A stretch of 31,210 nucleotides of DNA. It comes from Corynebacterium sp. Its GTDB lineage: Bacteria; Actinomycetota; Actinomycetes; Mycobacteriales; Mycobacteriaceae. Every line of letters begins with the position of its first letter. Within the stretch, counting starts at the first letter, position 1. The stretch covers positions 1-31,210 of the forward strand of contig NZ_JASLIP010000032.1 in assembly GCF_030152825.1 (NCBI RefSeq), read 5' to 3'. Made by a program: the position numbers and the translations under genes. The notes below the pieces were generated by a model. That model saw only the letters and a list, made by a program, of their open reading frames with translations. It was not told the DNA's origin and ran no database searches. Positions 7,763-14,882 of this stretch are shown here, piece after piece.

Positions 7763-8025
7763 GCACCTGGCAGCTCGTGTTCTCGCGACAGGCTCAGAAA
7801 GACGCGAAAAAGCTAGCCAACTCTGGGCTCAAGCCGAAAGCCCAGGCCCTACTGGAGGTCCTGAGAAGCGACCCATTCGGGACGCCACCTCGGTTTGAGA
7901 AGCTGGTGGGCGATCTCTCCGGCTGCTACTCCCGAAGGATCAACATCCAGCACCGGCTGGTCTATGAAGTGAATTCGGATAAGCGCGTCGTCCACGTACT
8001 GCGGATGTGGACCCATTACGAGTGA
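7759..8025 (+). CDS. yoeB: YoeB/Txe-family ribosome-dependent mRNA interferase toxin
   Basis: An 88-residue RelE-superfamily toxin. YoeB enzymes cut mRNA in the ribosomal A site, and the catalytic set can be placed here as E47 (RFEKL), R66 (INIQHRLVYEV) and the C-terminal H86-Y87 (MWTHYE). GCYSRRINIQHRLVYEV is the family signature. The GTG start overlaps the antitoxin stop by 4 bases. The gene ends 7 bases before the convergent menC stop, so the pair was fitted tightly beside menC. All expected catalytic positions are present, so the toxin looks intact. Confidence 0.9.
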   Translation: MSTWQLVFSRQAQKDAKKLANSGLKPKAQALLEVLRSDPFGTPPRFEKLVGDLSGCYSRRINIQHRLVYEVNSDKRVVHVLRMWTHYE

Positions 8026-8032
8026 GCGAGCC

Positions 8033-9205
8033 TCACTCCCCCAGCTCGGCAGCCGCGGCCTCCATCCTGTGGATCCACCACTGCCGACGGTCCGCCTCCA
8101 CCGCGTAGCGCTCCAGCACCGCCGGATCGGGCTCGAGCGCGCCGGTAAGCATCGCACCGTCCCTGATCTCCCGCGCCCCCACGTCCGCGGCGAACAGTGA
8201 GCCCGTCGCCAGCCCCGCAGCGTTCGGCCCATCCTGGCCGAACATCCCGGCCTCCTTCCCCACCTGCGCCACCAGGGCTGCGGCCTGCAGGCCCGCGCCA
8301 ATGCCCACCGCGGTATCCAGCGCGGAGCTAAGCGTCAGGCTCACCCCGTGGGCCGCCACCTGGCGCGCGACCTCCACGACCTGGTCGATGCCACCCAGCG
8401 GGGCAACCTTGACCACGGCCACATCGCACGCCCCGGCCTCCACCACGGCCAACGGGTCCGAAGCCTTGCGGATCAGCTCGTCGGCCGCGATCCGCACCGG
8501 GGCACCGCCCGGCGCGATCCCCTCATCGGCCAGCCGCTGCCGCAGTTCCGCGAGCTCCGCCACCGTCGCGCACGGCTGTTCCACGTAGTCCAGGCACTCG
8601 CCCGCCACATCCTCTGCCGCCAGCTGCGAGATCCCCGCCAGCGCCTGATCCACCGACCAGCCCGCGTTCGCATCCACGCGGATCCGGGGCCGAGCGACCC
8701 CCTGCTCGGCGAACCAGGCCCGCACGGCACGCACGCGCGCGACATCCTGGGCCATCGCAACATCAAAGCTCTGCTCCCGCAGCACGGCCGGCTCAGCGAC
8801 CTTCACCTTCACCGTCGTGCACCCCTGGTATCGAGCCATCAGCTCCCCCACCTGCTGCGGATTCGCCTGCGCATCCACCGCCGGCATCGTGGCGTTCACC
8901 GGCACCCCGACCCCCGCCGGGACCTGCAACGCGGCATGATCCGCCGCGGCACCCTGTGGCCGGGCGGTGGCGTCGTCGTCAAGAAGAAGGGAATGAACCA
9001 CCGCACTGCGCAACCAGCGGGAAGACTCCGCGGGACCGTATTCCAGGAAGGGCGCGAACTCCACCCACCCACCGGGCGTTGGCACAAGCATGGCCTCGCG
9101 GGTATCGATGCCTCGGAAACGCGTGCGCATCGGCAGGGCCACCACGTGCGCGTGCTCCCGGGCGTGGCGGAGGAACTCGTCGAGCTGCTGCTGAGTGATA
9201 TTCAC
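8033..9205 (-). CDS. menC: o-Succinylbenzoate synthase MenC
   Basis: A 390-residue enolase-superfamily enzyme that dehydrates SHCHC to o-succinylbenzoate. The catalytic/metal residues are visible in order: KVK (about K133/K135), D178 in RVDANAGW, E209 in YVEQP, D242 in AADELIRK, and K266 in VVKVAPLGG. GTG 9205 is chosen because TAGGGT lies 7 bases upstream; the frame stays open for 10 more codons. The gene is divergent from menB, with only 45 bases between starts, so their promoters lie back to back and may share a regulator. Confidence 0.92.
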   Translation of the reverse strand: MNITQQQLDEFLRHAREHAHVVALPMRTRFRGIDTREAMLVPTPGGWVEFAPFLEYGPAESSRWLRSAVVHSLLLDDDATARPQGAAADHAALQVPAGVGVPVNATMPAVDAQANPQQVGELMARYQGCTTVKVKVAEPAVLREQSFDVAMAQDVARVRAVRAWFAEQGVARPRIRVDANAGWSVDQALAGISQLAAEDVAGECLDYVEQPCATVAELAELRQRLADEGIAPGGAPVRIAADELIRKASDPLAVVEAGACDVAVVKVAPLGGIDQVVEVARQVAAHGVSLTLSSALDTAVGIGAGLQAAALVAQVGKEAGMFGQDGPNAAGLATGSLFAADVGAREIRDGAMLTGALEPDPAVLERYAVEADRRQWWIHRMEAAAAELGE

Positions 9206-9212
9206 GCCACCC

Positions 9213-9218
9213 ACCCTA
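9213..9218 (-). promoter_or_regulatory. -10 element of menC, leaderless
   Basis: On the minus strand TAGGGT is followed by 7 bases and GTG at 9205. It lies only 18 bases from the menB -10 on the other strand. Confidence 0.5.
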
Positions 9219-9236
9219 GGCGAGCGGCCAGACACC

Positions 9237-9242
9237 TAATAT
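9237..9242 (+). promoter_or_regulatory. -10 element of menB, leaderless
   Basis: TAATAT is followed by 8 bases and ATG at 9251. The -35 region must overlap the menC -10/start area. Confidence 0.5.
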
Positions 9243-9250
9243 GGGCAGGC

Positions 9251-10207
9251 ATGAGCGAAAACAAGGTTTCCGAGATCTTCGACCCCACCGCCTGGCGCGA
9301 GGTTGAGGGATTCGACTTCACCGACATCACCTACCACCGCCACACCGGCGAGGGCCGCGCCAACGGCATCGTCCGCATCGCCTTCGACCGGCCGGAGGTG
9401 CGCAACGCCTTCCGCCCGCACACCGTCGACGAGCTGTACCGCGCGCTCGACCACGCGCGCCGCACCCCGGATGTCGGCACCATCCTGCTGACCGGTAACG
9501 GCCCGTCCCCGAAGGACGGCGGCTGGGCGTTCTGCTCCGGCGGTGACCAGCGCATCCGCGGGCGTTCCGGTTATCAGTACGCCACCAGCCACGATTCGGA
9601 CGTCGCCGCCGCTGGTGCCGAAGGCGTGGACGAGGCCCGCGCGAAGGTCGAGGGTGGCCGCCTGCACATCCTGGAGGTTCAGCGGTTGATCCGCACCATG
9701 CCGAAGGTCGTGATCTGCCTGGTCAACGGCTGGGCCGCCGGCGGTGGGCACAGCCTGCACGTGGTCTGCGACCTGACCCTGGCTTCCCGCGAGCACGCGA
9801 AGTTCAAGCAGACGGACGCGGACGTCGGCTCCTTCGACGCCGGTTACGGTTCCGCGTACCTGGCCAAGCAGGTGGGCCAGAAGTTCGCCCGCGAGATCTT
9901 CTTCCTCGGCGAGGCCATCGACGCCGAGACGATGCACCAGATGGGTGCCGTGAACCGCGTGGTGGACCACGCTGACCTGGAGACCACCGCGATCGAGTGG
10001 GCGCGGAAGATCAACACCAAGTCCCCGACCGCACAGCGCATGCTGAAGTTCGCCTTCAACCTGACCGACGATGGCCTGATGGGCCAGCAGGTCTTCGCTG
10101 GTGAGGCCACCCGCCTGGCTTACATGACCGACGAGGCCGTGGAGGGCCGCGACTCCTTCCTGGAGAAGCGCGAGCCGAACTGGGACGAGTTCCCGTACTA
10201 CTACTAG
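9251..10207 (+). CDS. menB: 1,4-Dihydroxy-2-naphthoyl-CoA synthase MenB
   Basis: A 318-residue crotonase-fold enzyme that closes the ring of o-succinylbenzoyl-CoA. SGGDQRIRG (about residues 96-104) forms the oxyanion/active-site loop, and NGWAAGGGHSLH and QTDADVGSFDAGYGSAYLA follow. The TDAD segment carries the acidic residue of the bicarbonate-independent actinobacterial type. The C-terminus EKREPNWDEFPYYY is typical. The frame is open far upstream, but that part is antisense to menC; ATG 9251 with a -10 eight bases upstream is the natural start. Confidence 0.94.
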   Translation: MSENKVSEIFDPTAWREVEGFDFTDITYHRHTGEGRANGIVRIAFDRPEVRNAFRPHTVDELYRALDHARRTPDVGTILLTGNGPSPKDGGWAFCSGGDQRIRGRSGYQYATSHDSDVAAAGAEGVDEARAKVEGGRLHILEVQRLIRTMPKVVICLVNGWAAGGGHSLHVVCDLTLASREHAKFKQTDADVGSFDAGYGSAYLAKQVGQKFAREIFFLGEAIDAETMHQMGAVNRVVDHADLETTAIEWARKINTKSPTAQRMLKFAFNLTDDGLMGQQVFAGEATRLAYMTDEAVEGRDSFLEKREPNWDEFPYYY

Positions 10208-10222
10208 GCCGGGCGGCCGGCG

Positions 10223-11164
10223 CTAGCCGCGAAGCTTATTCCACGCCGGGGGCATCGGGGCCTGCACATCCAGCTCCTCGCCGCCCGGCAGCGGGATCAC
10301 CAGCCGGGAGGCGTGCAGCATCAGCATCCGCACGCCTTTCTCCGCGGCCGCTTGGTTCGCGGCCTTATCCCCGTAGCGGGAATCCCCGATGATCGGGTGG
10401 CCCAGGTGCTGCAGGTGCACACGGATCTGGTGCTTCCGGCCCGTCAACAGCTGCGCCTCCACGAGGGTTCCCCCACGCCCCCAGGGTTTCTTCACCCACA
10501 GCTTCGTCTCCGCCTGCTGCCCGGCGCGACGGTCCACCACCGTGGCTGCCCCCGTCTTCCGCAGCGGGGCGTCGATCCTTCGCGGCTGCTTGCCTGACTT
10601 TTTCACGGCGCCACCGACTACCGCCAGGTAATAGCGCTGGATATCCTCCCCGCCCCCGCGCAGGAGCTCCTGCAGGTGACGCAGCATCTTCGAGTTCTTC
10701 GCCACGATCAGCAGCCCGGAGGTCTCCTTATCCAGCCGGTGCGCCAGCTCCAGCTCCTTATCCTCTGGCGGCAGCACGCGCAGCGCCTCGATCACCCCGG
10801 CCTTAACCCCACTGCCCACGTGCACGGCGATGTTGGCGGGCTTATTCACGATGAGCAGGTTTTCGTCCTCAAAAACGATGTGCCGGGACAACCTACGGGC
10901 CAGCTGCTCGGCTGCCTTGCGATCGCCTGCGGGCTTCGGCTTCGCCTCGGCGACCTCGAGGGCGGGCAGGTGGACCTTATCGCCGGCGACGGTGCGCTGG
11001 TCGGGCTTGCATTTCGCGCCGTTGACCGTGATCTGCTTGGTGCGCATCATGCGGAACAGTACCGTGGCGGGCACGCCCTTGATCTGGGAGCGGATGTATT
11101 TATCCAGGCGGCGGTCCGCCTGGGAGTCGCTCACGATCAGGGTCTGGGGTTCGGAATGCTTCAT
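10223..11164 (-). CDS. RluA-family (RluC-like) 23S rRNA pseudouridine synthase
   Basis: A 313-residue protein with an N-terminal S4 RNA-binding domain (about residues 17-70, holding RLDKYIRSQIKGVPATVLFRMMRTKQ as part of it). The catalytic domain contains HRLDKETSGLLIVAK, with D145 as the catalytic Asp. LLTGRKHQIRVHLQHLGHPIIGD is the second family signature. The S4 plus RluA layout points to RluC-type isomerisation of uridines in large-subunit rRNA. It converges on menB with a 15-base gap and diverges from menE. It is probably a housekeeping gene with no link to quinone synthesis. The exact target uridines cannot be told. Confidence 0.88.
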   Translation of the reverse strand: MKHSEPQTLIVSDSQADRRLDKYIRSQIKGVPATVLFRMMRTKQITVNGAKCKPDQRTVAGDKVHLPALEVAEAKPKPAGDRKAAEQLARRLSRHIVFEDENLLIVNKPANIAVHVGSGVKAGVIEALRVLPPEDKELELAHRLDKETSGLLIVAKNSKMLRHLQELLRGGGEDIQRYYLAVVGGAVKKSGKQPRRIDAPLRKTGAATVVDRRAGQQAETKLWVKKPWGRGGTLVEAQLLTGRKHQIRVHLQHLGHPIIGDSRYGDKAANQAAAEKGVRMLMLHASRLVIPLPGGEELDVQAPMPPAWNKLRG

Positions 11165-11214
11165 GGTGGCTCTGGGCTCTATCTGTAGCAGATCGGGCGG
11201 GAGACCCCACTGGT

Positions 11215-11234
11215 GCCCGGCTGCTCAGCCGGGC
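11215..11234. repeat. 8-bp inverted repeat upstream of the menE promoter
   Basis: GCCCGGCT (11215-11222) and AGCCGGGC (11227-11234) form a perfect stem with loop GCTC. It ends 23 bases before the menE -10 and just upstream of the -35 position. There is no T tract, so an operator is as likely as a terminator. Confidence 0.5.
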
Positions 11235-11257
11235 GACACCCCCGCTACGCAGCCAAG

Positions 11258-11263
11258 TAGAGT
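11258..11263 (+). promoter_or_regulatory. -10 element of menE, leaderless
   Basis: TAGAGT is followed by 7 bases and GTG at 11271. This fixes the menE start. Confidence 0.5.
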
Positions 11264-11270
11264 CGGACAG

Positions 11271-12617
11271 GTGAGTACTAATAATGAGACGCAAGAACTA
11301 GGCCGCTTCGGCGAGCGCGGGGACGGACACTCGAAGTTCATTTACCCCGCGAAGATCGACGACGGCGCCGGCATGGCGACGCTCGAGGCCTTCGAGGTCT
11401 CCGCGAAGAGCCTCAAGGCTGCCCGCGGCATGCTCTCCCAGGTGCTGGACGGGCGCAGCTCGATCCTGCCAGTCCCCGATGCCGACTCTCCGGATGCGGG
11501 CGCCAGCGAAGAGCTGAAGAAGGTTATGCGGGCAGGCGAGCCGGTCGAGGCCGGCACCCTCGTGGCCACCACGTCCGGCTCCACGGGCACCCCGAAGGGC
11601 GCGCTGCTCTCCGCCGCGAACCTGCGCTCCTCCGCCCGCGCCACCGAGCAGGTGCTGCGCAAGAAGCTAAAGGTAGAGCCTGGCCCGTGGCTGCTGGCTC
11701 TGCCGGCCCACCACATCGCGGGCCTGCAGGTGATCCTGCGTGGCATGATGGCCGGTTTCACCCCGGTCGCCACCACCGCGCTGATCGAGGGCACGGGCTT
11801 TAGCGTGTCCGGTTTCGCAGCCGATGCCGCCGCGCTGAAGAAGCGCTTCCCGCACGAAGATCTGCACACCTCGCTGGTCCCGCCGCAGGTGCACTCCCTG
11901 TTGGAGTCCGAGGAAGGCATCGAGGCGCTGAAGCTCTTCGGCGCTGTTCTCATCGGTGGTGCGGCGCTGGGCGATAAGGCCCGACAGCAGCTGGACGAGG
12001 CCGGCGTGAACTACGTCCTGACCTACGGTTCCAGCGAGACCAGCGGCGGGATGGTCTACGACGGCCAGGCCCTGCCGGGCGCGACTGTACGCATCGAGGA
12101 TGCGGACGCCAACGGCGCCGGGCGCATCGTCCTCGAAGGCCCGATGGTCGCCCGCGGTTACCGCAACAAGGACGAGGACTGTTTCCCCGAACTCGGGGTC
12201 TACCGCACCAGCGACATCGGCGCCCTGGACGGGGACACATTACAGGTGCTGGGCCGCGCCGACGGTGCGATCAACACCGGCGGCGTGAAGGTTCTGCCCG
12301 AGCAGTCGGAGGACGCCACCCGCTCCCACGCTGTCGTGGACGGCGAGGCTATCAGCGAGGTCTGTGTTTCTGGTGTTTCCGACGAGCACTGGGGCGAGGC
12401 CGTTGTCGCAGTGCTGCGCACCGCTGGTGCTGAGGCCTCCGGCGAGCCGGTGGAGGTCACCGACGCCGTGCGCTCCTCCATGCGGGAGGCAGGTTGCGCG
12501 CATTACCTCATTCCGCGGCGTGCCTTCGCCGTCACGGAGCTGCCGAAGACCGGCCCGGGCAAGCTGGATCGCATCGCGATCGCGGAGCTCGCCCGCCAGG
12601 CCGTCGCCGCGAACTAG
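11271..12617 (+). CDS. menE: o-Succinylbenzoate-CoA ligase MenE
   Basis: A 448-residue acyl-adenylate-forming enzyme that activates o-succinylbenzoate with CoA. The P-loop TTSGSTGTPKG lies at residues 100-110, the A5 motif TYGSSETSGG at about 251-260, then RTSDIGALDGDTLQVLGRAD and the C-terminal catalytic Lys in LPKTGPGKLDR. The frame is open upstream to 10830, but that part is antisense to the pseudouridine synthase; GTG 11271 with a TAGAGT -10 is the supported start. Its TAG stop lies inside a CTAG shared with the stop of the convergent flavoprotein gene. Confidence 0.92.
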   Translation: MSTNNETQELGRFGERGDGHSKFIYPAKIDDGAGMATLEAFEVSAKSLKAARGMLSQVLDGRSSILPVPDADSPDAGASEELKKVMRAGEPVEAGTLVATTSGSTGTPKGALLSAANLRSSARATEQVLRKKLKVEPGPWLLALPAHHIAGLQVILRGMMAGFTPVATTALIEGTGFSVSGFAADAAALKKRFPHEDLHTSLVPPQVHSLLESEEGIEALKLFGAVLIGGAALGDKARQQLDEAGVNYVLTYGSSETSGGMVYDGQALPGATVRIEDADANGAGRIVLEGPMVARGYRNKDEDCFPELGVYRTSDIGALDGDTLQVLGRADGAINTGGVKVLPEQSEDATRSHAVVDGEAISEVCVSGVSDEHWGEAVVAVLRTAGAEASGEPVEVTDAVRSSMREAGCAHYLIPRRAFAVTELPKTGPGKLDRIAIAELARQAVAAN

Positions 12618-14788
12618 CGGTTTTCCGTCACCACCCGCAGCGCGGAGACTGCCGCGCCGTCCGTCTCCTGCAGCATCAGCGGGTCGGTGCGCGGCATGGG
12701 GGAGATCGTCATATCCGCGCGCATGTCCTGCAGCGGGATGCCGACCATGTGCACCCGCGGATCAACCTGCCCGTCCTCGCGAATCAGCCGGCTCGTCGCC
12801 AGCTCGACCTCTGGGGCGCGGGAGGCGGTGCCGTCGCCGCGCAGCCAGGTGCGCATCCGGCCGGCATCCTTAAGCTGCTGGCTCAGCGGATCCGCGGTGC
12901 TACGCACGTCCGGCTTGTGCAGCCACGCATCCACCAGGGTGCGGGATTCCACCGGCTCCTCCCGGGTCACCGGAGAGGTCATGACGAACGCGGGAGTCTC
13001 GGGGTCGACCACCATCGTCGGGTGCGCGCCCAGGAAGCGGACGTAACCGGCGTCCACCAGGCACAGCAGCTCCGCGGTGCGGAAGGCCGGCGGCCCGGAG
13101 CCCACCATCTGACCCACGCGCTTGAGCTCCGCGTAGGCACTCCGGCGAGACTCGGTGGTGAACCGGCCGGGCTCGTCCACGACGGCGGCGGGCTTGCGGG
13201 CCGCACCGATGGCCTGCAGCCCCATCCTCACCGCCGATTCGCGAGCGGACTGCGCCTCGGCGAGGTCCTCGGCCAAACCATCGGCAATGCGGGCGGTGAG
13301 CTCGTCGATGCTCTGGCCTGCTTCCCCGGCCTGTTCCGCGAAGCGCGCAACGGGGTCGGCGTGATACGGCAGGTCGAAGCGGTTTTCCTTGGCCACCAGC
13401 CCATCCAGGCGGTTGTCCTCGTGCAGCCGCCACGGGTCGGTCGCCGGGTCGTCGATGATTTCGGTGACCTTCTTTAGGACGTCAGGTTCGGCTGCCAGCA
13501 GAACCCGGTAGTAGGCCTCTTGCGCGTCCCGCAGGATCGCAGGCCACAGGGTCTCGCCGAAGTCCAGGCTATTCGCCGGAATCTGTGCGGGTTCCAGGTC
13601 CGCGACGGCGGCCTTGAAGCGAGGCAGCCAGGCCGCGGGAGGCAGCGAGCCGAAGACCGGCTTCGGCTGGTACGGGTAGCCGTGGTGGGAGGTGACCACG
13701 AGCTTCGGCTCCCGGCCGGAGGGCTCGTAGCGCAGGCCCGAGCGGGCGTCGGCGTCCGAAATAAACCGCCCACCGCGGTCGATGGTGAGCATGGCCATGA
13801 GGTCGAAGAAGCCCATCCCCAGGCCGCGGACGAGCACCTCCTCCTGGGATTCCTCCCAGCTGGGGATCTGGCTGATCTGCTGGTCGGCGGGATTGCCGGG
13901 GTGGACCCAGGTGAGGGCTGGGTGCATGTCCACGGCGGATGCGGTGAAGCTCTCCATCGCATCGGGGGTGGTGTCGGCCCAGCCGATGGCGAGGACGGTG
14001 GCGTCCGCGAGGATCGTGGTGCCGTTGTCTAGGGTGATGCGGTCGCGGGTGGGCTGGCCTTCGCCGTTGCCCGCTTCGGCGCCGACCCCGGTTACGGAGC
14101 CTCCCGGAACCTCCTCGATCTTGGTGGCGCGGGCGAGGTGCTGGTGCACCGAAATCCCCTCCGGGAGCATGCCCAGCACCACGCTGAATACCCAGCGCAG
14201 GTACTCGCCATAGAGGGCACGGCTGGGGTGGGATTCGGGCCGGGTTTCAGCGATCTCTGCGGCGTAGTCCGCCAGGGACCACCCGGCACCCGCGGCAGAG
14301 GCGGATTCTCCGGCCTCCGCGGCCTCCCCCGAGGGACTCTCCGCAGCCCGGGACTCACAATTTGCCGAGGTCAGCGAGCCACGCTCAACCCCAACGCTCA
14401 GCGGAAGGCGAGTGAACAGCTCTGTCTTTTTTCCGCCCGGATCCCGCCCTGAATCCAACTCTTCGCCGCGGATGAGCATGATCCACTCGTGCATGGTCGG
14501 CCCCTCCACCACGGGCGCTGTAACGCTAGCTCCGGGCTCAGTGAAGAGGGTAACCGCATCGGCCAGAGTGTTCATGCACAGGGTCTTGGTCTGGTCGGTT
14601 CGCCAGACTTTCCCCTCCCCCGGCCGCACCTCGTCAACCACATGAATATCCAGGTGACTGGGGGTTTTACTCGGATCGAGCTGGCGGTAATCGGCGGCGA
14701 GGCGCTCCAGGATGGAAATGCCTCGCGGGCCACCTCCGATGATCGCGATGGTGGGCGTTGAATCGGTCATGGTCCTTGGGCTGGTCAT
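12614..14788 (-). CDS. GPRG-type FAD/NAD(P)-binding protein, paralogue 1
   Basis: A 724-residue protein of the FAD-NAD(P)-binding family (Pfam NAD_binding_9-like, inferred by motif). GGGPRGISILERL lies at residues 18-30, then GKVWRTDQ, LCMNTLADAVTLF, EGPTMHEWIMLIRGE, YGEYLRWVFSVVLGMLPE, VLVRGLGMGFFDLMAML, LRYEPSGREP, and a C-terminal DPRVHMVGIPL...RADMTISP segment. It carries an Ala/Glu/Ser-rich insert (about 140-190) absent from the second paralogue. ATG 14788 has a TAAGAT -10 seven bases upstream. It is divergent from the binding-protein gene and related to the 663-residue protein at the other end of the importer. The family is related to flavin N-hydroxylating and Baeyer-Villiger enzymes, but no substrate is known to me. 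Confidence 0.8.
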   Translation of the reverse strand: MTSPRTMTDSTPTIAIIGGGPRGISILERLAADYRQLDPSKTPSHLDIHVVDEVRPGEGKVWRTDQTKTLCMNTLADAVTLFTEPGASVTAPVVEGPTMHEWIMLIRGEELDSGRDPGGKKTELFTRLPLSVGVERGSLTSANCESRAAESPSGEAAEAGESASAAGAGWSLADYAAEIAETRPESHPSRALYGEYLRWVFSVVLGMLPEGISVHQHLARATKIEEVPGGSVTGVGAEAGNGEGQPTRDRITLDNGTTILADATVLAIGWADTTPDAMESFTASAVDMHPALTWVHPGNPADQQISQIPSWEESQEEVLVRGLGMGFFDLMAMLTIDRGGRFISDADARSGLRYEPSGREPKLVVTSHHGYPYQPKPVFGSLPPAAWLPRFKAAVADLEPAQIPANSLDFGETLWPAILRDAQEAYYRVLLAAEPDVLKKVTEIIDDPATDPWRLHEDNRLDGLVAKENRFDLPYHADPVARFAEQAGEAGQSIDELTARIADGLAEDLAEAQSARESAVRMGLQAIGAARKPAAVVDEPGRFTTESRRSAYAELKRVGQMVGSGPPAFRTAELLCLVDAGYVRFLGAHPTMVVDPETPAFVMTSPVTREEPVESRTLVDAWLHKPDVRSTADPLSQQLKDAGRMRTWLRGDGTASRAPEVELATSRLIREDGQVDPRVHMVGIPLQDMRADMTISPMPRTDPLMLQETDGAAVSALRVVTENR

Positions 14789-14795
14789 GATGGCC

Positions 14796-14801
14796 ATCTT
14801 A
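14796..14801 (-). promoter_or_regulatory. -10 element of flavoprotein paralogue 1, leaderless
   Basis: On the minus strand TAAGAT is followed by 7 bases and ATG at 14788, so this start is preferred over 14836, 14797 and 14770. Confidence 0.5.
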
Positions 14802-14839
14802 TCGTGAAGATTTTTTCGTGATACCCTTGCCCTCACCCC

Positions 14840-14854
14840 TATAGACAGATCTGT
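14840..14854 (+). promoter_or_regulatory. Candidate importer promoter with ACAGATCTGT palindrome
   Basis: TATAGA (14840-14845) could be the -10. The perfect 10-bp palindrome ACAGATCTGT (14845-14854) overlaps its end and the expected transcription start, where a repressor would block initiation. No DtxR-like or Zur-like box was recognised in this 94-base divergent gap. Confidence 0.4.
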
Positions 14855-14868
14855 TCATTTTTATTCAC

Positions 14869-14875
14869 AGGAGGG
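14869..14875 (+). promoter_or_regulatory. Strong Shine-Dalgarno site of the binding-protein gene
   Basis: AGGAGGG lies 7 bases before ATG 14883. It stands out because most genes in the window start leaderless, and it implies a transcript with a 5' leader. Confidence 0.7.
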
Positions 14876-14882
14876 AATACTC

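Noticed and set aside
8348..9250. N-terminal extension of the menB frame
   Set aside because: It runs antisense through menC; MenB similarity starts at ATG 9251, which has its own -10.
10830..11270. N-terminal extension of the menE frame
   Set aside because: It is antisense to the pseudouridine synthase gene and encodes no MenE sequence.
13472..13486. Match to the dispersed repeat (tttaggacgtca) inside paralogue 1, with a similar one near 21098
   Set aside because: It is coding sequence for a conserved DVLKK segment shared by the two paralogues, so the resemblance is explained by protein conservation.
14789..14882. Iron- or zinc-regulator box upstream of the importer
   Set aside because: No sequence resembling the DtxR or Zur consensus was found; only the ACAGATCTGT palindrome stands out.
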